NCBI GenBank assembly: GCA_022410635.1
Contig: JAJVDF010000162.1
Span: 1,646,140 to 1,710,139, forward strand
Direction of reading: 5' to 3'
DNA from: Tretioscincus oriximinensis
Lineage: Eukaryota > Chordata > Lepidosauria > Squamata > Gymnophthalmidae
Length of the DNA: 64,000 bases
The translations under genes were made by a program, and so were the position numbers. The notes under the pieces are model-generated. The model saw only the letters and a list, made by a program, of their open reading frames with translations, was not told the DNA's origin and did no database searches. Within the stretch, counting starts at the first letter, position 1, and every line of letters begins with the position of its first letter. Shown piece after piece: positions 42,955 through 55,019 of the stretch.

Positions 42955-43200
42955 AAAAGAAGTGTCCATTTTTGCACCCTGCTTTTCTCAACCCAAAGGG
43001 AGTCAAAATGGCTTACATAACCATCTGTTCTTCTCTTCACAACAGACACTTTGTGAAGTAGGTGGGGCTGAGAGAGCTCCGAAGAACTGGGACTAGCCCA
43101 AGATCACCCAGATAGCTTTTGTGAAGGAGAGCAGATTCGAACCAGGAGACTTCCAGATAGGAGTCCGTCACTGTAACCACTACACCAAACTGTCTCACAT
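42955..43200 (-). mobile_element. SINE, family B
   Basis: Near-complete: 'ccctgcttttctcaacccaa', 'cttcacaacagacactttgt', 'gcagattcgaaccagg' (complement of the B box) and 'gtaaccactacaccaaactg'. Confidence 0.85.
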
Positions 43201-43204
43201 AGGT

Positions 43205-44570
43205 TAGAGCTAATACCTTGAATTGGGCTCGTAGCTTTTTCTTGGAGAATGGTGGGGATCAACCCCATGGCCCTTTGATTCTCAGGCAATGGGGCTCCAT
43301 CACTGAACTGCAGTCAGGGTTACTTGTCTATGAAATGCCCTGCCTCCCCTCTGCTCCCACTTGCTCAGGCTGGAATTTGGGAAGTGAAAATAAATGACTC
43401 CCCTGGTGCAATCTGGCACTTGTTTTTCCAGTGCTGGCAAGGTTAAAAGAAATAATAATAGTAATAATACCAGAAAAAATAGCGCCCAAGCCGAAGCGGC
43501 TGCCTGAAACGTGCCATTTGCATTTTTAAGGAAATACTTCTTTGAGGCAGCCTGGGTGAAAGGTCGACATTTACATATAAATGGAAAAGAAAGTGTATGG
43601 TGATGTTAAGTTGCATCTATATCATTTTCTCAGCGGTGAGCTGCTGTTTTGGAGATTAAGGGACACGTTTTGCATCCTGCCTTTTATTGAAGACAGAAGG
43701 TGGTAGGAGAGTCAAATTGGGATGAAATAACAAGGAGAGTGGAGGAACAGCCTGTCATCTTCCTCCCCCATTTTGTCCCCCCCACCCTCCCATGTTCATA
43801 AATGCATCAGAGGGCCAATTTGCACTTGACTTTTGGAAACTTGGCTGTGGAAAAGTACAAGAGGGTTTAAGTGGCCCCAAAAAACCAGGCAAATGGAAGC
43901 TTGTGCATGCCTGCAAATAGCCTCTTTCCTTTTCACTTGAGGTGATCATCTGTCCAGGTCTATGAGGGGTTTTCAATTGGAGAAAAAGCCTGGCCATTTT
44001 GTGACACAAAAGACTATATACATTGCAAAGTCCAGCCCTATCCATTCCCTATTTAGCTTGTAAAGCCTTGTAAACAGGAGCAGAGGAAATTGCATCACGC
44101 TGAATTAGGGTTCGATCAGGCATGTTTAAAGATGGACCCCTTTGGGAGAACTGGAAGGTGCTTTATCTTGTCCTGAAGTTTGGGAAGGATTGCCTTTTCC
44201 TCAGACCAGAAATAATAGCACCGAGGGCGACTCTTACTTTGGTCACAACAGGCAGGAAGTTACGGAGGCATATGGAGCCAACAACAGGCTAGAAACAGTT
44301 GCTACAAATAACCAGTCAGGGCTATTGAAAGCCAAGCGTGGAACTGGCCAATCACTGGTTGTACCCATTGCTAAGGGAGGCCAATACTAATCTCAGAAAT
44401 GTGCTGCCTGCTTGTTTGACACACTCCTTTGTATGTCAACCGAGAGAGTTGATTCTTAATAATGCCTGTCTGGTTGCACTTGTTGATTCTTGGACCGTCT
44501 AGTTCAAGAGTAATTTATTCTAGGGCAAAGTATGAAAGTGGTCCATATATGTTTCCGTATTCTATTGCCT
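43205..44570. promoter_or_regulatory. Unique region with candidate regulatory block
   Basis: No repeat recognised. 43430-43700 contains a perfect POU octamer ATTTGCAT (43516-43523) in CG-bearing unique sequence and ATAAATGG-type AT-rich sites. Enhancer function is inference. Confidence 0.33.
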
Positions 44571-44574
44571 ATAG

Positions 44575-45144
44575 CAGGGTGGGGATCCTTTCTTCTTCCA
44601 GGGCCCCAGCCTCTTCCAGTCATCAGCCAACCAAAGAGAAGCCAGAGAAGGCAGGAGGCAACAAGGCTGCCACTGCTGTGCACTTTACCTCTTTGGGAAG
44701 GGTTTCTCTCCTGTGCTTCCTCCCTTCCCCGCTTTCTCGGTTCCTCCTTCCTTCTTCAATGCGGTGCTGGCACTGACAAGGAGGAGAAGCTTGGCTGCCA
44801 CTTCATGGCCAGCACGGTTTCTACACCAAAGGAATGGCAGCAAAGGCAGATAGGTGACGTTGCTCTTGAGTCGAGAGCTACAGCGAAGGCATAGGAAACG
44901 GGCACGGATCCTCCGCCATCTTTTCCCCCACACCTTCGCTGTTGCTCTTGATTCAGAAGCAGCCGCTGCAACCTGGGCTGGTGAGATCCCCTGTCTGCCT
45001 CTGCCGTTGCTCTGTTGTTGTGGTGGTGCAGGATCTGCCACTCTGCAGAGCAGTGGGGGATGGGGCCATAGTGCCCCTGCGGGCCAGGATCAAATGGCTT
45101 TGTGGGCCATTTCTGACCCACAGGCCAGAGTTTCCCCATCCCTG
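44575..45144. mobile_element. hAT-type non-autonomous element, 570 bp
   Basis: Termini CAGGGTGGGGATCC and GTTTCCCCATCCCTG are inverted. Flanks are GCCTATAG (44567-44574) and GTCTATAG (45145-45152), 7 of 8. The GC-rich body (about 44790-45130) gives overlapping open frames on both strands. No transposase motif was recognised. Confidence 0.85.
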
Positions 45145-45278
45145 GTCTATAGATACACTATAATTCTTGGTTTGACATTAATTCACTGGCAAAGCTCAGG
45201 TCTTGGGGCCCTGGGGCAGATTAACAAAGGGGGCCCTTCCCGCTGGGGCTCCGTCCCACACTGGCTCCTATTGTTGTT

Positions 45279-45378
45279 AAGCTCTTCTGCGTAGTTTTCT
45301 AATGCTCTAATTATTGCCCCGCACATACTTGGCACATTAATTAGAGCGTCAAATACCAAACAACGCAATGAAGAGCTT
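45279..45378. repeat. Inverted-repeat element
   Basis: AAGCTCTTC (45279) and GAAGAGCTT (45370) end a 100-bp element. Inner TCTAATGCTCTAATTA and TAATTAGAGCGTCAAA also pair. Confidence 0.6.
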
Positions 45379-45384
45379 AAAAAT

Positions 45385-45800
45385 AACAGTAGAAACCAGA
45401 GCGGGCAGACCCAGACTTACCAAGGGCCTCTCGTGATGGTCAGACCCCCGGCCCCCTGGGACATGCCCCCGAGTGCCCCACCCTAGAAACACCTGCGCAG
45501 TAGCTTCACATTCCACATCTTAATCTGCACACTGTTTTTGCAACCATGCAAAACATCGTTGCAAAATCTGGGAATGTACTTTGAAAACTCTGTATATTAA
45601 ATCTCATGCTATAGGGAACAATAAGCAATATGAGGAACATTAGCTAAATACAGAATGGGCCTGCCTAGCTGCCTACCAACTACTTGTTACCTTGTTTCTC
45701 CTCACTGGTAAATCAAAGCCAGAGATTTTTGGCTTTTTTAGCAAAGTTCCTTTATTATACAGATTCAATAGTTGATGACAGCATTTGGAGAAAATCAGTT
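45385..45800. other. Unique sequence
   Basis: No gene recognised. C-rich around 45430-45485. Confidence 0.35.
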
Positions 45801-45807
45801 CCAAGAA

Positions 45808-46133
45808 GTAAGAACATAAGAACATAAGAAGAGCCATACTGGATCAGGCCACAGCCCATCAAGTCCAGCATTCTGTGTCACACAGAGGCCCACCAGATGC
45901 ACCTGGGCAGTCCGAACAGAGGAAAGCAAAATATGCTGCTCCTGTTCGTGACTCCCTGCAAATGGTATTTCAAGAGTCCTGCCTGTTGCTCCATCCCAGA
46001 GGCAACATCCAGACATCCATCCTAGTATCCATTTATACCTTTGGTGTCCATAAACCTGTCTAGTCCTGTCTTGAAACTATCCAAGCTGTTAGCTACCACT
46101 ACCTCTTCAGGAATTAAATTCCACAGGCCGATG
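45808..46133 (-). mobile_element. Recent CR1 LINE 3' end
   Basis: AGAACATAAGAACATAAGAA end, then the 3' UTR and the end of the coding region ('ctgttagctaccactacctc'), truncated at 46133. Confidence 0.9.
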
Positions 46134-46170
46134 ACTGTGAAAGCAAAGGCACATACCCAGCAACCCCATA

Positions 46171-46410
46171 TACAGGATGCTTCAAAAAAATGTATACGCA
46201 ACGCATTGAACTTCCATAGAAAATTTATTTACTGTTCTACAAAGTTAAATTTCAGGAAATTAGAAAGCTTAAAGTCCAATGTAAATAAAACGTAAATAAA
46301 TGTTAATACTGTTCAAATCGGGAAATCCTGAAATTTAACTTTGTAGAACAGTAAATAAATTTGCTATGGAAGTTCAAAGTGTGTATACATTTTTTTTGAA
46401 GCACCCTGTA
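46171..46410. mobile_element. Palindromic mariner-type MITE
   Basis: TA at each end, then CAGGATGCTTCAAAAAAATG and, inverted, CATTTTTTTTGAAGCACCCTG. The arms pair for about 95 bp each ('ttactgttctacaaagttaa' and complement). The CAGGGTG ends and TA site fit Tc1/mariner. No transposase. Confidence 0.85.
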
Positions 46411-46596
46411 TGTGGGTTACCCTCTCCACAACCTGAAATGTCATATACAGGGAAAGCGAAAGTTAACTTTCCCACACAAGGCAGGAAAAAGCTATTGTAC
46501 CAATAGCACACATAATACTACCCCTACCTAGCTGCCTGCCTGCCTTCTACCTACCTGCCCAACCCATTGCCCTTTCTTCATAGGTCCTTAATATAG

Positions 46597-46762
46597 ATCC
46601 ATGATGGCCAGCGGGTGACACTCCAGATGTTTCTGAACCACAATGCCCAACATTCCATCTCATGCCCAGCACTGTTAAGCCCACTTTGCTATATCAAATG
46701 GGAGGCTGAGAGTTCTGATTCAGGAACATCTGGCGTGTCACCCATGGGACATCTCTGATCTA
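46597..46762. mobile_element. Possible hAT-like repeat
   Basis: 'gatggccagcgggtgacact' and, inverted, 'ggcgtgtcacccatgggaca' at the ends with 'ccagatgtttctgaacca' / 'tcaggaacatctgg'. No clean duplication seen. Confidence 0.5.
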
Positions 46763-47029
46763 GATTAAGGGCACAAGTAGCGCACTTCTAATCCCTGATG
46801 CAGAATGCGGGAGACATGCAGACTCACATCATACAGAATAGTGAGCCACACCAGTCAGGATTCACTAAGTCATGTATGATACATTTTGTCAAATAAACCC
46901 CACATATCCTTCCCAAGACAACTTCTGCCAAAATCACCCTATTTTTTATTTTCCCAAAGGATTTTTTTCACAATGTCCCTTGCCAATTTATAGATGCACT
47001 TTATCGTACCATTGAATCTTATATGGCAC

Positions 47030-47500
47030 CTAAAAGCCCTATGGAATGAGGCCAGAACCCATCTAGCCCAGTATTCTGTTTCATCCAGTGGTCCAGGAAT
47101 TGAACCTGGTCAGTCTGAAGTAGAAGAAGACAAAATCTTCTGTTTTTGACTCCCTGCAAATGGTATTTTAGGAATCCTGCCTGTTACTCCATCCCGGAGG
47201 CAGCATCAAAAGATNTATCCTAGTAGCTATTTACACCCTTGGCTTCCATGAACTTGTCTAATCCTGTCTTAAAGCTATCCAGACCCCTACCACCTCTTCT
47301 GGAAGCAAATTCCACAGGCTGATGACCCTCTGATGACTTTCCTTTGTCTGTCCTCACTCTTCTGCCCATCAGCTNCAAGGAATGCCACGGGTCCTAGTGT
47401 TGTGTGATAGAGAAAATACTTTTTTCTCTGTTCCCCTTATCCATCCAATACGTGATTTTACAAACTTCAATCAGGCATGAAATAAACTCTCTGTGTGTGT
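47030..47500 (-). mobile_element. Old CR1 LINE 3' end
   Basis: 'ctagcccagtattctgtttc', 'ttttaggaatcctgcctgtt' and 'ggctgatgaccctctgatg'. More diverged than the 9853 copy and reaches the coding end. Confidence 0.85.
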
Positions 47501-47551
47501 TCACAAGCTGAAATATCTAAGGATTTCCTACAGGAAAAGATTTAATCCACT

Positions 47552-47580
47552 ACACACACACATACACACACACACATATT
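47552..47580 (+). repeat. (CA)n microsatellite
   Basis: ACACACACA runs interrupted by CATA. Confidence 0.85.
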
Positions 47581-48006
47581 GGGGAAACAAAGGAGTGAAA
47601 CTCAAAGACCANTAAGAATTTCTGCTTGGACTTCTTATATTTTTGCCTGCCTTCCATCAGAACACAGCAGCTGCAAAGCCAGCTAGCTAATGGNCTTACT
47701 GACATGGAATCTGATGACTAAGAAGTCTTCTTCGCTGCTGCCAGCTTGTCGCCCTGATATTAAGTCCTTTCTTCCTCCTGTCATATCAAAAGTGAAAACT
47801 TGACACAAAATGTGTGTCATCCCTCGTCAAAGGGACAGGAGCAATAAGGCATAATGAGGAGGTGAAATCGCTCTGAAATCAGAAAAACCCCTTAAGGTGG
47901 TTTAACCATTCTTCCGTGCCCTGTGATGGCCAGAACAGATCCATGTGCAAGCAGGCATGTGCGTGCACAGAGATGAAATTTGCATGCAAATGTGCATACT
48001 GATGCA

Positions 48007-48603
48007 TAAATTGACCAGATTTTCTGAGACCCAAACTGTGGTAATTAATATTCATGCTAATTTGCATATTCATAAATATGCAAAATACCCACCAATATGC
48101 ATTCCCTTCCAAAATTCCCNCCCGAGAAATCGGTGAAGCATATGAAAAATTTTTTAAGTGTGCGAGAATTTTTAAAATGAGAATTTTTGGAGTACATCAG
48201 ATTTTTAACTTTTTTTTACAGAGGGGAAGGTGCATTCAGAAGCTGGTCCCAGTTGNCAGAACCCCGTAGTGGTGGTGCAGTGATTTCTTAAAAAAAAAAT
48301 TAAACTTTTTTTGAACTGTGCGAGAAAGTTTGAAGTGTGTGAGAATTTTTATTTTTTACTGAGGGGATGGTACCTTCAGGAGCTGGTCTCAGATGCCAGA
48401 GCCCCCTAGTGGTGCTGCAGTGAATTTTTCTAAAAAATAAAAAANATATATATATTTTTTAAAAATATTTTTTTAATTTTTTTAAATTTATTTTTCCTCC
48501 GCAAAAAAAAAAATGGCGCTAACCCCGCCCCCCCGGCCAGGAAGGCGAGGTAGACACCCCCAAACTGGGTTTCCCCCCCAAAAGGGGGCACCTGGTCAGC
48601 CTA
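48007..48603. mobile_element. Palindromic element T, long form
   Basis: Ends TAAATTGACCAG and CACCTGGTCAGCCTA. Flanks CTGATGCA (47999-48006) and CTTATGCA (48604-48611), 7 of 8. Two cassettes ('ccccgtagtggtggtgcagt' and 'ccccctagtggtgctgcagt') as in 10729-11307 but inverted. Confidence 0.85.
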
Positions 48604-48614
48604 CTTATGCATAT

Positions 48615-48905
48615 AAAAGGCGTTCAGCTTAATCTGGCCATGGTCCATCTAGTCNAGCATTTTGTCACATATAGATGGGTGCCCCAACNCACTTCCTGTA
48701 AGCAGCAGAAATGTTTCCTGTGGGCGGGACTGGGCACACATTGGCGAAAGAGGCTTCCTCCCTCCCCCTCCCCCTCCATGAANCTACCTAATCCTTTCTT
48801 AAAATTATCTAAACTGTCACTATTGCTTCTAGAAGTAAGTTCCATTGATCAATGATCCTCTGGGTAGGGGGAAAAATACTCCNTTCTCTGTCTTAATTCT
48901 TTTAC
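48615..48905 (-). mobile_element. Old CR1 fragment
   Basis: 'ggccatggtccatctagtc', 'cacttcctgtaagcagcaga' and 'aatgatcctctgggtagg'. Confidence 0.7.
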
Positions 48906-48924
48906 CCATCTAATCCATATAGAC

Positions 48925-49285
48925 CTGCCTGTGTACTAAGAGCTCAAGGAGAGGGGCTTCTGCCAGCTCCTCCCTTTTCAGAGATGCAAAGGGCCCCATA
49001 GGAGGGCCTTCTCTGTGGTGGCTCCCACACTCTGGAGCATCCTCCGCCTGCCAGGCGCCTACACTGCATAATTTCCCTTGCTTGGTAAAAGCATCTCTCT
49101 TCACCTGGGCTTTTGACACTTAGCTGCGCTCTGTCCCTTCAGGGAGGATGGGTGGGTTGACAGGAGGGAGGGTATGCATCTTTTTAAACATTTTTAATAT
49201 GTATTTTGTTTATTCATTGTTAATTCCTTGGTCTTCTGTGGCACATCCTGGCTCCATTGTAGAAGGGTGGGATACAAATGATTTT
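48925..49285 (+). mobile_element. L2-like LINE 3' end
   Basis: 'cagagatgcaaagggcccca', 'ctctgtggtggctcccacac', 'cttcacctgggcttttgaca' and 'agggtgggatacaaatga'. Confidence 0.8.
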
Positions 49286-49299
49286 GTATCTCTCCAACC

Positions 49300-49625
49300 A
49301 GTAGGCAAAACCTAGCCATCCATTGCAGAAGTCCATTCAGTGTGCAAATCCGTTGGGCAGAAATGTTAGGATAGAAAAATGGTTTTCTCCCCTACCCACT
49401 AAAGGGTAGTGGCTCTATGGAATTCACTTCTAGAAGAGTATAAGAAAGTATAATAAGCTTTAATAAAGAATCAATCAGGATGGCTGAGTGTTATCAGTGG
49501 CTACCAAAATGGATGGCTAGGCGCTGCCTCCATTTTTGAGATAGAAGCAGGATATTTTTAGACATTGCCAGGGAGGTGAGCCTGGGTGAAGGTTTTGCCT
49601 TCTTCTGCATGAGGTGCCCCAAAGC
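49300..49625 (+). mobile_element. Diverged CR1 remnant
   Basis: 'ctatggaattcacttctaga', 'aatggatggctaggcgctgc' and 'gggtgaaggttttgccttct' follow CR1 order. Confidence 0.5.
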
Positions 49626-49702
49626 AAATGAAAGAAGGGAAGAAAGGAAGTGCTAGACTACAGAGTGCTGGACTACGTGGANTGTGACCCAATTCAACAG
49701 GG

Positions 49703-50083
49703 TTCCTGGTAATGCAACAGATCTAGTCCCTCCTTCCAGTTGTTCCCATCCATGTCTCCACCGACCTCCCTTGCCTCTCCCATCCCTCTTTCATTTGCCA
49801 CCTCTTTCTTTCCTTCTTCCTTTGTTTTACTTTCCTTCTTCCTTTTCTCCCTTCTTTCATACATTCCATTCCTTCCCTCTTTCTTTCCTTCTTTTCTTTC
49901 CTTCTTTTCTTTCCTTCTTTTCTTTCCTTCTTTTCTTTCTTTCTTTCTTTCTTTCTCTATCTTTCTTCCTTCTTTCCTTGTGTCATTGGTTTCTAGAAGC
50001 TGTCAAAACCCTGAGCTTTGTCATTGGTCATTATACCTCGGAATATTGGACTCTGTGGTATGTGTTTTACTGTATGTATAGCC
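49703..50083 (-). mobile_element. Non-autonomous Helitron
   Basis: A C/T body with (TTTCTTTCCTTC)n (49790-49980), then 'tgtgtcattggtttctagaa', 'tgtcattggtcattata' and 'ggactctgtggtatgtgttt', shared with 1908-2245. Both termini are worn. The overlapping open frames come from the C/T tract. Confidence 0.6.
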
Positions 50084-50089
50084 TGTAAT

Positions 50090-50825
50090 CCCCATTGGCT
50101 GTTGAGGCAGAATGAACAAACAAATGGATGGTTGTCTATCCTTGTCTTCCTCTCTGCTCCGTCTTGAGAATGTGCTCCAGGGAGGGTTGGAGTGAGAAAT
50201 TACTTAGTTATAAGGAGAAATAGTGCCACAGTGTGCAAACAGGACATTAAAGTTTAAGAAGTCAAGACTATTTAGGCAGTCAGAAAACAGGCTAACATTG
50301 TGATTCTGCAGAAGGCAGGAAGGAAATGGTGTGTCCTGCTCGCAAAGTACAACCCCTGGCTGCCTGCAGCTTCCTGCTGGCAAAGTCAGAAGCATTCAGG
50401 ATGCCTTTGGCCTGCTGTAGGAAGCCTTCACCAGAGACTTTGAGCACTCACTCCATTGGACCCTCGATGCAGAAGATGTTCTAATGACAGAAGAGTTTCC
50501 CATATGGGAAGAAAGGAAGGAGCAAGACAAGAAAGAAAGTTGCTACTTCTTTTTGAAGCACATCTAATATATTTTAGGGCTATTGCCATGCAGCTACAGC
50601 TTAACTTACACTTAAAAGTTTAGCACTTTTCATCTTACAGGACACATACAAATCTTTCTGGGAACTGGAGATTACAGACAAAGTCAGAAAGTTAGGACTG
50701 CCTCTAGAAGAATGGTCACCTCTGGATCTGGCTACGGTTAAGGCACTCATTAATCAAAGGCTATGGGACATANACTTCCAGGAATAATGATGCGACCTTT
50801 CAATTCTCAAATTATTAAGGATGCA
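50090..50825. other. Unique sequence
   Basis: No gene or repeat recognised. Confidence 0.4.
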
Positions 50826-50833
50826 GCCATACC

Positions 50834-51038
50834 CAAGTGGTGGGATTCCAATTATTTAACAACTGGTTCNCTTAAGTGATGGTGTTTCAGGAAGCAGCAA
50901 CTGGAAATGATATCCTAAGCGATGTCATTTCTGGCAGGCGAAAGGGCCTGGGTGATTTAATAACTGGTTCCCCAAACTAAAATAGAAATAGGTACCGGTT
51001 CTTCCAAACCAGTGAAAACTGACTGGATCCCACTACTG
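50834..51038. mobile_element. hAT-type MITE with perfect duplication
   Basis: Termini CAAGTGGTGGGATTCC and GGATCCCACTACTG are inverted. The perfect 8-bp duplication GCCATACC is at 50826-50833 and 51039-51046. 205 bp, noncoding. Confidence 0.88.
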
Positions 51039-51124
51039 GCCATACCTCTGCCAACTATATTAAAACTTTGACCTTCACCAAAGCCTGATTTAACATCTTA
51101 CCCTCTGCCCCTTTACATGGCAGA

Positions 51125-51750
51125 TTTTGGTCACATCTCAAGAGGGATATTGTGGAACTAGAGAAGGTGCAAAAAAAGGCAACAAAAATTAACAAGGGTC
51201 TGGAGCACTTCCCTTATGAAGTCAGGCTGCAATGTCTGGGCCTCTTCAGCCTCAAAAGGTGATGCTTGAGAGGTGATCTGATTGAAGTGTACAAAATCAT
51301 GCACAGGATGGATAGAGTGAATAGAGAAAAATGTTTTCTCTANCACAGAACACTAGGACCAGGGGGCACTCCTTGAAACTGAGGGACAGAAAAATGAGAA
51401 CAGTCAAAGGAAAGTATTTTTCACCCAGAGGGTCATCGTCTTCTGGAATTTACTTCCTGAAGAGGTAGTGGTAGCTAACAGTTTGGATAGTTTTAAGACA
51501 GGACTAGACAGGTTTNTGGACACCAAGGATATAAATGGGTACTAGGATNGATGTCTGGATGCTGCCTCTGGAATGAAACAACAAGCAGGACTCCTGAAAT
51601 GCCATTTCCAGGGAGTCATGAACAGGAGCATATTTGCTTTCCTCTGTTTAGACTGCCCAGGTGCACCTGGTGGGCCTCTGTGTGGGACAGATGGCTGGAC
51701 TAGGTGGGNTGTGGNCCGATCCAGTATGNCTCTTCTTATGTCCTTATTTT
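51125..51750 (+). mobile_element. Recent CR1 LINE 3' end
   Basis: From 'ttttggtcacatctcaagag' through the coding end ('ggtttntggacaccaaggat') to 'ctcttcttatgtccttatt'. The frame is broken by small indels near 51255 and 51420, unlike 39940. Confidence 0.9.
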
Positions 51751-51754
51751 ACTG

Positions 51755-53795
51755 GACCCAATATTCAGAGCGCTGCTGTCTATGTAGGGAAAATCAAGTT
51801 GAGAGTGTCATGAATACACACTGCAATTTCTATCCTGCTGCATGTTCTACTTTTACCCTTCCGAACGTCGCTGACTCTTTCCCAAAAGGCGACGCCATAT
51901 GTGTAATGCAACTATTGGAAGGTAAAAAAAACTCAGATCACAGTTCAAGTGGCAAAATTTATCAGCGTGGCTGTTAATTTAAGAGCTCAGATTCAAATTT
52001 TAAGCTCAAACTGAGCCACATTATATTATGTATTAAATTTCAGCTTTTTCCTTTCTGTAAGCTAAGCTTTATCAACGAATTTTAAATTTGGTACAGTTCT
52101 GGTCTGCGACCATTACAATAAATAAACTGATGGATTGATTCAAAACACGTTACTAAGCCTTTGCATAAAAAAAGTTCTAAGTCAGTGGTAAATGGTTCTT
52201 ATTAGCAATATTAAAATGCAGCAGAAAGAGGCAAATCTTTGCAAACATTTATATAAATTTGTCAAAAAAGGGATGAAGTGTTTCTCTTTCGTGCACTAGG
52301 GTTTGCAAGTTCTTTCTCAAGGGGTACAGAAGAACTCTCCTGAGAATCTCTTCCACAGCGCCTTCCTGTTTTAATGAAAGCCATCTGTTGCTTGATCCGT
52401 TTCCAGTACTGGGAAAATACTTTCCCATTTACTGCCGTTGAAGAGGAAAAATTGGGCAGTAGAATTGCTGAGGACCACCAAATTGTGACTCTTTATTGAT
52501 TGCATGGGCTAATTGCTTGGCATTGATACGGAACTGGTTTGACATTGCCTACTTTCAGGGAGGACCTGCCAGAGTTGGGAAAATGCATGAGAATCTCATG
52601 CATGTATGCAAATTCCCCTACCATGCACGATTGTATGATACATGAGAATTTCTCAGCCAACATCTCTTTCTCGAACAGGTGGCACTTGGGACAGAGTCTG
52701 GGTGGGCTGTGGGTGGGATCTGAAAGGGGCATGGGAGGAGTCTTGGCAAGAACAAAGGAATAGGTGGGTATGGGCGGGGTATGGGTGAAATGGGTGGAGC
52801 TTGGATTTTTACTTGAATGAGAATTCTTAGTTCCACACCCATTGCTGGGAATCAGAAGGTGACCCTCTTCTTTCTCAGGATTTTGCTCTGTCACTGAACC
52901 ACAACCACTCCTGCAGTATAAATTGCTTATCTTTAAATGAATATTTAACTGCTTGTTCAAAACAGGAGCTGCCCAGCGCAAGTCTTCTCTTTCTGGTCCT
53001 TTCTGCACTGCCCTTATTCTGGATTATAATCCGAGATGGGGACATGCCATCCACATGCTGGTGACAGATTATGGCAGATCCCACTTGGGTAGGATTCCCA
53101 AATAGCCTGGTCCCACTAGCATTTTCTAGATTTGGAAGCCCTTAGGATGCTTCCTGGAAATGAGGATAAAACCTCAGTTTCTGGTGCCCTTGATTCATTG
53201 AGCCTTCCAGAAGCCACATCAAANCTTCTGGTCATCTTGTCGGATTTTCCAGTGACCATGTCTAGNCTTCCAGCAGCTGGGTCAGATCTTCTAGTTTGGA
53301 TGTTCTCATTGCTATGTCAGATTTTTTGCCAGCCATGTCACGTCTCCCACCACTGATGGAAGGAAGGAGGTCTGGGGATAAGTGAGCACGAGGGCAGCTG
53401 GTGGTGCCTAGGAAAAGCACACTGTTTTTATAAAGAAAGGGATGTCGTTTGGGTGAGGTGGGGCCAAGGCTTGGGTTGGGAGCGTGTCTTGGGCACGATA
53501 GCTGGAACTTCCATTTTTGTGCCTTGATGCATGCAAATGGCAGGTCCATATTCCAAGATACAGTCTAGGACTAGAGCTGAAGCCTGCAAATGTGGGCTTG
53601 GATTTTACCATGGCTTATCCCCCTGGCTTGGGCTGGCACTGGGGAAGGTGCTCACCTTCACTTTGCCACCTGTCACCCTGGCTTGGGCTAGAGCTGGGGA
53701 AGTTGCTTGCCTCTCCAATGGTGATTCAAGAAATGCGGCAATGATGTTCATTGCCCCATGGTTCACACACATGCGCAATCCCATCATTGTGTGGA
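51755..53795. other. Mostly unique sequence
   Basis: No host gene identified. Several open frames of 67-171 codons (for example 52493-53008 minus) have no recognised domain. A repeat V end lies at about 52998-53030. Confidence 0.4.
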
Positions 53796-53799
53796 GTAA

Positions 53800-54096
53800 T
53801 CTGCGAAGCATGTGAGAATTTTTTAAGTGTGTGAGAATTTTTAAAAGCTATGAGATTTTTTTGATGTGTGTGAGAAATTTGCATTTTTAAANTTTTTTTA
53901 CTGAGGGGAGGGTGCCTTCAGGAGCAGGCCCCGGTTGTCAGAGCCCCCTAGTGGTGGTGCAGTGAATTTTGTTAAAAACATTTTTNAAAAAAATTTCCTC
54001 AGCAAAAAGTGGGGAAACGGCGTCCCCCCCAGGAGGGTGCGGTAGACACCCCAAAACGGGGTTCCCCCCNAAAAATGGGTAATCTGGTCAGCCAAA
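53800..54096. mobile_element. Palindromic element T, long-form fragment
   Basis: TTTTTAAGTGTGTGAGAATT units, one 'ccccctagtggtggtgcagt' cassette and the end 'aatctggtcagcc'. The left terminus is lost. Confidence 0.7.
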
Positions 54097-54098
54097 CC

Positions 54099-54263
54099 GT
54101 AGGTTTTGGGTTGCCTCCCAGTTTTTTCTGAGGAAATTTCTTTCAAAAAAAGATTTTTTTCNAAATGTTTTTTTATTTTTATTTTTTTTCCTCAGAAAAA
54201 AATGGGAGGCACCCCAAAAAAGGGTTTTCAACCCCCCCAAAAAGGGGTAATCTGGTTCGCCTA
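54099..54263. mobile_element. Palindromic element T, short form
   Basis: Directly abuts the previous copy. The left arm starts at 'ggttttgggttgcctcccag'; the right ends 'taatctggttcgccta'. Confidence 0.75.
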
Positions 54264-54269
54264 CTAGAG

Positions 54270-55015
54270 GAAATGCAAAACACTGTTTAGTTTGAATTCA
54301 AATGTTGTTATGAAATGTAGACTTCACTCTAACTTGGTGATNTTCCCTTTCAGTGAAACTATCCTAACGATTCCAGTCTCCCTGGTTAGTTAGAACCTTC
54401 CACTAGTGCGATCAGATAGAGAAAAATGGCACTAAAGAAGCAGTAGGGCAGGAAACAAAGGCTTATAAAGAGCTGATCACAGGGCCAAACCATGAAAAAG
54501 AAGAGCTTTTTGGAAGCACTCTTGGCTCCCTCGAAAGCACAAAATAGTCACAGATGAACATTTGGCACAGGCTTATCGCTACATGTTGCTGAGGAGGAGT
54601 GGAGCAAAATGGCACCCGTTGTTCCGAACGGGACTGATGCCTATTCTTATGCGATGTTTTATTTATTTATGGGATTTCTGCATCGCTCTTCACCACAGTC
54701 CCAGGTGAGGATGCCAAGATAACCAACGGAGGCAATAAAAAACAGTAAAATCCTGAGAAATAAAATAAGACAATAAAAAACACTAAAGCGAAGGAGATAA
54801 AAACAGCAAGAAAAAATAACGATCATAATAATGATAGAGAACAAGAAGGAACTGAGGACCAACCAGGGAAACCTGTGGAAGTTAATTCTAAAACAGATGA
54901 TGATGGCAACCAGTTTGGGTCACCTTAAGTGTGGATTAAGACAAACTCAGGGAAGCCAGAAGTATCAAGGACTATGAAAACGGATGTGTCTCCAGGTTGG
55001 ATGTCTCTAAAAGTC
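54270..55015. other. Unique sequence
   Basis: No gene recognised. 54655-54720 resembles a LINE tail ('tttatttatttatgggattt') read antisense. Confidence 0.35.
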
Positions 55016-55019
55016 AAGA

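Noticed and set aside
52493..53008. 171-codon minus-strand frame
   Set aside because: Proline- and serine-rich with no domain or splice context; no family recognised.
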